A stretch of 64,000 bases of DNA from NCBI RefSeq assembly GCF_000327385.1, contig NW_008710601.1, forward strand, positions 130,010 through 194,009, given 5' to 3'. This document shows, in pieces, positions 51,440-61,695 of this stretch. The notes beneath the pieces are model-generated. The model had not been told where the DNA came from and searched no databases. It worked only from the letters and a program-made list of their open reading frames with translations. A program made the position numbers and the translations under genes. The number at the start of each line of letters is the position of its first letter. The stretch's first letter is position 1. Source of the stretch: Lottia gigantea (lineage: Eukaryota; Mollusca; Gastropoda; Lottiidae).

Positions 51440-51700
51440 ATATGCAGTGGGGTACAGGTCCACCCCCCTAGAAAAGTGGTTTGCATCCCCAATTGTACCC
51501 CCACTTTATTTTCAACAAATCTAAATTTCTCCCTTTTTTCTCCAAAATATTGTGTCAGAATACACAAAATCAAATTTTGTTTTTTTTAAATTTTCTTTAG
51601 ATAACCCTCTCAGACGCTCTACCAGAGGCTTGCGACTATGACACCACTACAGAGTAGCCAAAATTTGAATTCAGATTCAGCAGTTGTCCCCCATTGAGTC
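51440..51700 (+). repeat. dispersed repeat pair C, copy 1
   Basis: CCCCTAGAAAAGTGGTTTG, ACTTTATTTTCAACAAATCT, GTGTCAGAATACACAAAAT, GAGGCTTGCGACTATGACAC and CAGCAGTTG are shared in order with 54450-54700. No coding match was recognised. Confidence 0.75.
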
Positions 51701-54449
51701 AGTCTGCCCCTATTTGTACCCCGGGTCTATGAAGGCTGGCGCAGCCACGGGGTATATGTTGTAACAAGATACTGGTTGATAATGGTGAGTGGTGGAGTTG
51801 ATCTAGTATGGACACACGACAGGAAGTCTGTTTCTTACTATGTACATATAAGTGCATGTTTTGAAAAACGCAAAAATCCAATCAGTGACTTGTATATTAT
51901 ATATATTACAGCGTATTCATTTTCAGTTTTATATATACTATTTTTATATTACAAATGTCATGACATTATTTTATTTTAATTGTAATAAATAACCTTCTCA
52001 AAGGGATATTAATTTTCACCTAATCATATCTTTTCAATGCTTCTAATTATATCATTATCATTTTTTTCTTACTTTTATAATACTAATTCATTATGTTATT
52101 TTTCATATATCTGTGTTTTATTTTATATAGTTTATTACAAACCATTGTACAGTTTGTATATTCTATGCTGCCCACAAAGGGCGTATATATACATTAAAAT
52201 CTTATCTTTTCTTAGTCATAGACTGAGTTATCAGATTGCTGGAAGCAATCCACTTGTCATCTTCCAACCAACCTATTATTCAAGACTACAGTTTAACCGC
52301 ACGTTCTCTAAGAGCAAGGGACAGAACATATTTTGTGCAAGAGGTGGACTAATAATAATAACTCCACCTTGTTTATCTAGTGTATGCTTTTGGATCGAAC
52401 AAACGCATTGAGTTTATGTTTTAATGGGTTGAGACTATTTACCAATGTGTCAAGAACCATACGTAAATTTCGCGTGGCAAATAATATATGTTCCTCAAAA
52501 ACAGGGTTCAATTAGGGTGGTATCGCATCGCAATTTTCGTATTCAAATAATCCTTTTTGCGATCCAATATATTTTCAGATTAGCCACAATTAAAATTTAA
52601 CACGACTATTAGCAATCAAATCAAATTGTATAATTTCCAGGTGAATTTTAGGCTACGCCCGGCGGTCTCTATAAACCTTTTGATCCCTTTTATCATTCCT
52701 TTCAATATTATTATATTTTTATATTATGTTGGACGTCAATAATTGGTGAGAGTCTACCACCAGAACGATTTGAATTGCTACCGAATTTTAGGAAATGGGA
52801 ATCAATTTTTTTAATTTAATTAGTAACGTGTTATATACTTCACGGGAAGGAATTTTCGGCAATTTTATTTGACCACTGTGGCTACTTATGGAATTGTTTT
52901 AAAGTCAGTTTTAACCGTAAATTATTAACAGTATCGAATCTTACAGAGAGAAGGAAGACGGTCACCCATAAAAAGTCATCGGAGTACTATTACACGGAGG
53001 TTATAATGAGTCATTCGCTATCTTCCGCTTAGTTGACTTGAAGAACTGTGGAACGTTTATTCTAGACATAGCCTGATGCATTGTATCTTATTTTACATTA
53101 CGATTACTTTATCATTATCATAAACGTCATTGGTAACTTTTTGAATTGATTCCGAAATACGAATCAAAATTTAAATTGAGTAGTCAAAACTGGGCTGAAT
53201 TCGCGAATCTCTCAATCTAAATAACCCGAAGTTGCAGACAGATATTCATGCCGATAAACAAACAAATATCGTTTCATTTTTGACAAATTTATGGCAATTA
53301 TTTGGAGCACATGAGCATTCAAGTCGAAATTAAGTCGGTAATATTAGATAGAGTACCTTTATAGAGGTTTATTAAAGAAGAGCGATAGTGATACATCACG
53401 TAAATTATCATGGCGAAGCAAAAGCTGGAAGAAGGGAGAGAACACTTTTATCTTGCCCTTACTTCTAATGATTTTGTATAGGTCTGTAGGTAGATTTTAA
53501 CATAGTTTATAATGAAATAATTCAAGACTGAATCCCATATTAAAAACACTATATTACATGCTATCTTTAGAAAAACAATTTGCACAACCCTCCTTTTTTC
53601 CAAATTTCAGGTTCTGGTCGTGCAAACTCTGCCTGTTACAGCACTGTTAGTCTCAGACGTTTTCCCCAAACCAAAATTTAAGCCATTTTCATATGAAAAT
53701 CAGGGTGAAACTTCAAAGTCCATTTGCTCGAAAGTTTTCAAAAAATGCGAATTTCTTTTTTCGACTGAAATAGGTTGAGGAGATGTTAATCTTTCGTTTG
53801 TAACAAAAAAATTACTGGGCGAAGTTATGGCAATTATAGTTTGGGGTTAGGGTCGGAGTTAACTGTATGCTATTTATATAGTAATATCTTCTGGTCCATA
53901 GATATACAAGGTTTGGAAATTTGACAATTGAAAAGGACACACTTCCCATCCAGAATTTTCCTGTGAAACTAAATCATATTTCGGACTCAAATTTGCCCGT
54001 CAAATCATATTTCCAAATAATTGTACCAATAAAATATATTTTTACCTAATAATCTTAAGGCAATCCAAGATTCTCAGTAATATTTTGTAGTTGATATTTC
54101 AATTCATTTGGAAATGATTACCAAAATTCAATTCATAAACAAATTCATGTGGTAAGAAAGGAATACAACTTCTGAGTTCACTAAGAGCTCAGAGAGTAAA
54201 CAAACTATATCTTGATATTAATTGGATTATGTTAAAAAGAGATATTAATAAATTGACTTACTATTGACAAATCATCAGCTCATTGCATTCAACACAAATC
54301 ATTTTTCTATAACGTAATTCACGTGCAACATTCATCAATCAAGTACACTGTGTGGTCAAAGGGGAATAATTTCATCATTGTGATCTGATTACAAAATTGA
54401 TAATCCGAGATATAAACAGTGGGGGTACTGTGTGGGGGAGGGGAAGCCA

Positions 54450-54700
54450 GTGGGGATGCAGGGGGGTGGGCCATTTGCCACCCTCCTAGAAAAGCGGTTT
54501 GTACCCGAACTTTATTTTCAACAAATCTAAATGTCTACCTTTTTTCTACACAATGTGTGTCAGAATACACAAAATAAACTAATTTTTTCTAAAAATGTTC
54601 TTGAGAGAACCCTTTAAGACGCTCTATGCGAGGCTTGCGACTATGACACCACCACAAAAATATGAAATCAGCCTCAGCAGTTGCCTACATTCCCCGATAA
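54450..54700 (+). repeat. dispersed repeat pair C, copy 2
   Basis: Shares CCTAGAAAAGCGGTTTG, ACTTTATTTTCAACAAATCT, GTGTCAGAATACACAAAAT, GAGGCTTGCGACTATGACAC and CAGCAGTTG with 51440-51700, in the same order and orientation. Both start with a G-rich stretch. Confidence 0.75.
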
Positions 54701-55269
54701 CTGGTTCTCGGGCTCGCAACAAGACACGATTCCTTGGAGGGTCAATAGTGTATGGGGGCAATCCTTTATTTGGGGCCCCCTTGCCCACTTGTAACTATGG
54801 TAAGTTTTGACTATCGTCACTTCGTGGGTCTTATTATTCATGCGTGCAGCTCTTGTCTACGTCATGGAACACAGTTATTAGCACCCTGGTGGTGAGCCAC
54901 TCCCTATAGCAACTTTATTCCCGCTGAATATTCATTTAATTCTAGAAATGATTTACTGATACCATATTTCGGTCTTTACTTTTCTGCAACTACCTATCAA
55001 GTAGTTTTCTAGTTTGCCACACAAAATAAATATATAGTTAATATTCACTGCTTTGGAAGCACTATTTAGGTTCTTCTATTTGTGTTTGTATGCAAAAGCC
55101 TACCCAACAGAAACAGGTGGATACCTAGTCTGAAACATATGCCTCCAGCCTCCAGATGTTTCTGTCTAGTGAATATTGAGACAGATTTGGGAATACTATT
55201 GGGTGAAACAGATGGAAACAACTTGACCATTCCGTTAGACATTTTGATAAATAAAATACTGAAATCATA

Positions 55270-58200
55270 TTATTTATTTTTATTAGACACTCCTATTTCT
55301 GCCTCTTGTAGTTCATTTAAAAATGTTTTTGTTTTATTCATTAAAACTTTGATAGCTTCACACACTAAAACATCAGGTGGCAGTATTCCTGTTGATTCCA
55401 CAGAAACTGAAATATATTAATTAAAAATTTGTAATGTAAATAAATTAGGAAATTTTAATTAAGTGGACTCAGTGAGAACTGATGTTAACTAACAACTGTG
55501 ATCAAGGGTTGGTTTAGTTAACAACCAGATCAAATTTTTAATCAAAAAGGGAAAACATTAATAACTGATGGCAACTGCAGTATGTCAGGAAGCAGAGGGC
55601 TCAGGGAAGACTGAAACACTGCCTTGTATTCTATGAGTTATTGTCAGTTGCTAAGAGTGTAGTAGAAAATCACAGTGTTGTCAGAAGACCTTTAAGCTGT
55701 GATTACATGTGTGTGCAAATTGAACACCTCTGTAAGTGAAACGGATGGCCCAGTAAGCTGACAAGGTGCCCAAATTGTGAAATAGTCTTTATGACATCAT
55801 TACTGTGGATCACAATACCATGCAGTTTCCCTTTTATGATGATGGCTTTGCGGAATCGATAGAGGAATCTGATTAATTGAAACTTACAGATAAAATGGTC
55901 TCTAACTCTGTTTAATTTAACTAAATCTTTTAATTCATCATGTCTATATACTTCTCTACTACACATATCTCTTCTAGCATGTACTACCTTAGCTTTCTTT
56001 TTCCCTGTTTAACACAAAGTAAAATATTATTCATTATTTAATAAAGTCAGATTAAACCATTTAATCCATATTACTAAATTATTCTGGTAGGTGGTTACAG
56101 ATTACTGGGCATTACAATAATACTTGATCAAGAGTCTGAAACTGCTAATTTTTGTTATGGCTGTAAGGAACTTCGATGGCACCATTTGAAATATGCAACT
56201 ACAAAGTGAAACAATCACAAGGCTCCGGCCTGCTCCATCTCAGAAACACAGAAAACAGACCTGTACTAAGAATAGCTCTATGTAAACTTAAGCATCCATG
56301 TTAAAAATTCATTTGCAGTTTCCTACTAAAACAGGTTTTGAAAACGACTAATATTGGAAAGATCAAACCGAAATCAGTATACCTTTATGTTGTTCTATTT
56401 CTATAACACCAGGTGAAAAAACTTTCTGTAATTTTTCAGCTAATTCATCTTCTATGGGTTGTTTTAATATTATTTCTGGTAGTAATCTGTAGGATGCTGT
56501 TGCTTAAATATATATTCAATATTGTCAAGGGCAATAACTCCTTACACACTTTCACTCATGAAAAGATAATTTGTTTACCAATGGACCTTAGATAGAATAA
56601 ATAATCTAAGTACTAATGATTCAAACCTCAAAACGAAACCCAAAACAACATAATAAGGAATATTAGCAGCTAATGAACTTGAGGAAGTATATGAATAATA
56701 AGTGAGAAAGTATTTCATATTGAAAAGTGGTATCAGGTGTCTAGAAGAGAAAGCATACCCTTCCTGGCGCCTTACCTGTCATTGTTGCTCAACATACAGA
56801 ACAAACAATTAGGATGGCAAAAACAAAATCAAAGATTTTTAAATTTTCATGAATATTCCATATGTGTGATTTGCTAGTGTAGATATCAAAACTTACTTAC
56901 CAACTGGAGAAAACTTAGCATGGTCTTTTCCAATACCTTTTACACAATGCATTACAATGTCCATTTCTTGACCGGGCCTTAATTTAGCTATTAATATATC
57001 ATCATGAACTGGTTTAATATCACCTTCTTTAAACTGAAATTATATTTTCATCATGTGTTTAATTTGAGACCCAAATGGACTAGCATAAAATAGGCATATG
57101 TTGCTTGGTAGGTCTACAAAATTATCTATCTGTTCTTCAAAGAAAAAGTTGCAATTCTTTTGGGTGATCAATGAGACTTGCAGCCATTAAATGATTTGGA
57201 TTTCACCAAATGGCTAAACCAAGCCTTTTTTGTATATATCTGTCAAAAATAGTCATCAGGTAAGTGTAAAAATGTTTCTGGTATAAAAGACCATAAAGGT
57301 TGACAAAATAATTACTGGTGCCTTATATCTGATTTTCACAGAACTGAGATATTTTATGGTTATCAAAAAGCTGATATTCTAACTTACTATTTCAGATTGG
57401 TTTCCTACAGGTACCCATTTTAAATATTTGGTAGTTACTAAAAGAGAAACATCCAATTTAGAGTTTTTATCAAGACAAAGCAATTATTATATCCACTTAC
57501 TGTTTTTGTTATAAAAGTGAACACAATCACAAAATATTTTCAATGTTTAAATAGTGCTCAATACATCAATTGTGTGATATTTGCATATCAGGTATACTAA
57601 GTTGTTTATATTTGTCAAAAGTTGTGTCTTTGAGTGCTTACAATTCAATATTTACCTTTATGATCTTTATACATTTCATCAGGATCTGTAGCATCTTTCA
57701 CTTCTTTATTTCTACTGCATTTTACTTTTAGATGAAACTCTATTGTATCTTCTGCTGTTCCTTCTGTATCACCTTATAATGTTAAATATAAACATCTTAT
57801 TAATTAAAATAACACACAAAACCACAAAATTAAACAACATGATCAGTAATTTGACCATTTTTAGACTGATATCCATTATCCAATATTCCTGTGCATTTGT
57901 CTTTCTGTCCCCAGGTTTTACAAAACATAAGTGTGACCTGATAAGAAATTCTATTTACGTAATCTTTCAATAATACTTCAATGGCTGCATTCTAAACCCT
58001 TAATGGCTGCAATCTATCCCAGTTGTAGAGTCTGTGCATACACAGACAATTATGGTTGAGGAGAATCCCATGTTATAGGGATTGTAAAGAGGTTTTCTAA
58101 AAGTTTTATCACATATTAAGTCCATTTGTGATTAGTGACATCATCAAACACTTAATTTTAGTGGAATTGCAGGAACCACAGATGTCTGAATGAAAATTGA

Positions 58201-59603
58201 AATGGTGCACATTGATGCTATCAGTGTCCAAATACAAATAAAACATTTAGTAAACCTCTTTACAATCATTTTTAACTGCCTTATATCACAAATGGCATTA
58301 AGGTTCAGAAGATATGTAAGATAAATGATAATTGTATAGAACAATTACATACCTTCAGCTCTGTATTCAAAGAGTCTAGGATCAGCTCTAATAGGTATTA
58401 ATCCTAATCTGTGTGCTAATACTTCATCTTGTATTATAGATGTATTATTATACATAAATACCTTTTCTATAGCCATAGTTGGTACCTTAGAAAAATATAA
58501 AATTTTCATATGCAGATTTGAAGTTTTGCTACTGTACTGGATTCACTTTCAAATGCACATATTACTGATATTATGGCATCACCAGCACATGTGAAAGTCA
58601 GTAAAAATTGGCGCATATTAACAATAGACTTAACATGTGGTAAGAGTATTTTGTGTTGATCTACAGGCTGAAAAATCAGAATTATTTGTCTGTGATCCGA
58701 TTTCAGAAAAGGAAAGCTTACCTCAACCAACAAAATTCTTCTAAAAGCATTGGCTATGGCAGCATCTACTCCTATCATATCAAACTCTAGTTCATCTCCT
58801 TCTAACTTCTTAACATCTATTTTAAATTTCTATAAAAAAAAAATATTGTTAACAGTGATCAATTGATCCAAAATATTTTCCAAAATAATTGCATAAAAAT
58901 GATTTTATTCTTATATTATCACAACATCAACAAATTATAAAAAAGCCTTCATACCTTTTCAAATTTCTTCAGATTCCAAGAATCATCATATCCATCATAA
59001 TTTCCCGGGAAATCTGTACTATGAACCTTAATAACAAACAGTTTATATTAGTAGAATTGATTTCTCATTTTATAATAAACAGCTATTTGAATGATACCAT
59101 TTACCGCCTCGAGTCCTTGTCTCCTGTCCAATCAGTAAATTTTAGTTAATTGTTTATTTTTTTGTGAATCAGAATACGTGTGACTAGATACTACTTGTCA
59201 CTTACATTTTTTAAAAAAAGGTCAATGCCTTAAGTAATCCCTGCAATCAATTTCAATAAATAAGCTCCTGATGACAGTCAGATTAGACTATCTTTACTTT
59301 ATTGTAGCTTATTCCTATGCACATAAGAATACTCAAAAATATTTTTGTGGCTGACAAAAGAAGATTATGTTTGGTCAAGAGAGATGTTAAGGCCTACCAA
59401 TCAAGGCTGTTTATGACATCTATCAAAATGATCATAACAACGACACACACTCAGTCACTGCATAAAAAAAGTGCAAAATAAAAATTCGACATTTTGAGGT
59501 GATAGTTTCCTATCCTACAGTAGAGTAATTTAACTTGACATACATTGTCTACACCGTGTTCATGTAACGTGACCCTTGAACGAATTTCGTCTATTCTTTC
59601 CAT
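55270..59603 (-). CDS. POLR1C: POLR1C (RPAC1/AC40), subunit shared by RNA polymerases I and III, complete
   Basis: Ten coding exons on the minus strand: 59603-59544, 59026-58955, 58829-58722, 58485-58353, 57772-57656, 57437-57388, 57033-56901, 56502-56383, 56004-55888 and 55406-55270. All phases match, every intron is GT-AG, and the total of 1047 bases encodes 348 residues (human 346). Landmarks in order: [27 protein letters not shown], the alpha-like core [18 protein letters not shown] (residues 61-78), [96 protein letters not shown]. Each matches the eukaryotic AC40 family. The protein pairs with POLR1D (AC19) in the alpha-like assembly platform of Pol I and Pol III in the nucleus. It is transcribed divergently from AP2S1. 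One intron carries a MITE-like element at 58078-58268. No disabling change was seen. Confidence 0.97.
58078..58268. mobile_element. inverted-repeat element, family 3, short copy in a POLR1C intron
   Basis: Ends GGATTGTAAAGAGGTTTTCT and AGTAAACCTCTTTACAATCA are inverted repeats. The internal words CCACAGATGTCTGAATGAAA and GATGCTATCAGTGTCC match the right half of 43411-43693. It sits in the POLR1C intron between exons 4 and 5. Confidence 0.7.
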
Positions 59604-59813
59604 GTCTATTGTATAATTTCTATTTTGTTTTCAAGCACTTAATTTGTTGTGATTTTTAACCAAATATCAAAACATTGCAGCATGGATAGGAAACGGAAAT
59701 TAATAATACTCATGCGCAGTTGTACAGGAAGTTAATAAATGAATTCATGTGCATGCGCACAAAAGGGGAGGAGACCGGTGTTGACATAAAATTATTCTGA
59801 ATTTGTCTGCAAA
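59604..59813. promoter_or_regulatory. bidirectional promoter shared by POLR1C (minus) and AP2S1 (plus)
   Basis: Only 210 bases separate the two start codons, so both 5' UTRs and core promoters must fit here unless an upstream non-coding exon exists. Seen directly: TGTGCATGCGCA at 59748-59759, one mismatch from the palindromic NRF1 consensus TGCGCATGCGCA; an NRF1-like half-site CATGCGCA at 59711-59718; and an ETS-like ACAGGAAGT at 59724-59732. No TATA box stands out at a fixed distance from either gene. NRF1 plus ETS sites without TATA are typical of divergent housekeeping promoters in animals. The assignment as a promoter is inferred from position and motifs. Confidence 0.75.
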
Positions 59814-61153
59814 ATGGTAATTATATTCGACAATTTAATAGTACTTCTGTGAGAATTACATTGTCCATTTTCAAAAACTTTCTATGCGTTTGGTCTAACT
59901 GCCGTATTATCACCATTCCCAAAAACATTGTTAAATGATAAATGAAATATGCACCTTTTCCATCATCCCCTCACTAGAATCTACTGACTTTCATCATTCG
60001 TCATTCATGATTCTCTTTTTCATTTAATTTTGACTCTTAAAGATAAAAATTTGATTCAACTACCGTACTGCTAGTCTTTAAATTCTAAACGGCAAGATTC
60101 GATAAGTAAGAAATTGTTGCCTTCTAAGGTACATTGCAATATAAAGTAATGTACATGCATAATTTTCTTTTCAGATTCGTTTTGTTTTGATTCAAAATAG
60201 AGCTGGGAAAACTCGTTTGGCAAAATGGTACATGCATTTTGATGATGATGAGAAACAGAAGCTCATTGAAGAAGTCCACGCTGTCGTCACTGTGCGAGAT
60301 GCTAAACACACTAACTTTGTTGAGGTGAATACATTTAGCTACAAAATTAAGTACCTTGATTAAGCAAGCCTATGCTATAGTAACATCACCTTAAGTTATG
60401 GATAAGTTGTACTAATAGAGTTATATATATAGTTATATTACCATATGATGAGTTCAAAATTCTAACATTTTTTTTAAAATTTATTGACTTATTTTTCCCT
60501 AAACTCTTAATTGTTATATTCCATTTCAGTTCCGTAATTTTAAAATAGTCTACAGAAGATATGCTGGTTTATATTTCTGTATTTGTGTGGATGTCAATGA
60601 CAACAATTTAGCTTATCTAGAGGCAATTCACAACTTTGTGGAAGTTTTGAATGAATTTTTCCATAATGTTTGTGAATTGGATCTAGTTTTCAACTTTTAC
60701 AAGGTATTTATCAATTTGTGAATACATATCATAAAACTCTAGTTAGATATCACCTTTCAGTATAAATCTGATGTTGAGTTTGTCTTCAATTAAATGATGT
60801 CAAGTCAAAGTTTCCATTACCTTGTAAACATAATCCAGTGTAAATATTGCCCGACATCATGAAATGTGCATCCTCTCAATGACATAGATGTGGAACAATG
60901 CTTGTATGAATCCATAGGTTACATGGATGGAATCTTTTTATCCTTTGATATTTTTCCTTGTTTAGATTGGATGACTTGAATAATGAGGCCCCCTGGAAGA
61001 GTTCATAGCTACCATTTTCACTAATATCTTTTTATTTGGTTGTATTTACAGGTATATAGTGTTGTAGATGAAATGTTTTTAGCTGGTGAAATAAGAGAGA
61101 CTAGCCAAACTAAAGTATTAAAACAATTATTAATGTTATCATCATTAGAGTAG
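59814..61153 (+). CDS. AP2S1: AP-2 complex subunit sigma, complete, four coding exons
   Basis: Exons: 59814-59816 (the ATG alone), 60175-60324, 60530-60703 and 61052-61153, all joined in phase 0 at GT-AG introns. The product is 142 residues, the same length as human AP2S1, and is nearly identical to it. It runs from [20 protein letters not shown] through [40 protein letters not shown] and [18 protein letters not shown] to [14 protein letters not shown]. Sigma is the small longin-type subunit of the plasma-membrane AP-2 clathrin adaptor and forms part of the dileucine-motif pocket. Arg15, mutated in human familial hypocalciuric hypercalcaemia type 3, is present. The DDDEKQ and TNFVEFRNFK segments favour sigma-2 over the sigma-1 and sigma-3 paralogues. 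The short exon sizes and strict conservation leave little doubt about the model. Confidence 0.98.
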
Positions 61154-61695
61154 TTTGTATATAAGCTATTGGAGCAGTGGTTATTGTGTTATTATGTTGG
61201 GACAATATTGAAAGCTGCAGTCAAACATCTTGTGAAAGACATGCTTTGAACATCAGTGGGATAGAGCTTAGGATTGCCCACAATCTGACAGGTCTTTAAC
61301 CAACCTTTGGACTCTATTAGGCCATGATTCATCTGAACACAAAGAAGAATTTGATCTACATGGATGATGAAAGAGCACTCTTAAGATCATAGAAATAACT
61401 TTTGTGGTAATTTGTTGCCAAATAGTTTATAAAATCTGATTTAAAGAATACACAAAATTCGCTTCTGAAATTTGCCTTGCAGAATACAAAATTTCAAATG
61501 AAAAATATGTTGTGGTGGTAAAATGAATTGTACTAATTAATAGCCCGCCCCTAGATATTACTTGAGATTGTTATTGAACCCTTACATGTGTATCACTTAT
61601 TTATCTTGTATTTTCACTCCTAGTACATGAACAATATTATTAGTTTCAGGTAGATAGATAAAACATTTGTATTTAATAAAAGGTCAATGGCAACT
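61154..61695 (+). other. AP2S1 3' untranslated region with AATAAA signal
   Basis: The stretch follows the AP2S1 stop codon. The first canonical AATAAA on this strand that I noticed is at 61675-61680, which would give a 3' UTR of about 540 bases. The exact cleavage site cannot be read from DNA alone. Confidence 0.5.

Larger units (their letters stand above)
45331..55269. other. intergenic DNA between the GCNT-like gene and POLR1C
   Basis: Apart from repeat pairs B and C, the TTAA MITE at 48913 and a possible SINE piece, nothing was recognised over about 10 kb. The open frames at 46859-47230 and 52037-52411 are repeat-derived or low in complexity. Confidence 0.5.

Noticed and set aside
52037-52411. 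124-residue hydrophobic frame
   Set aside because: It is translated from AT-rich, low-complexity DNA rich in Tyr, Leu, Ile and Phe codons. There is no start context, splice support or family resemblance.
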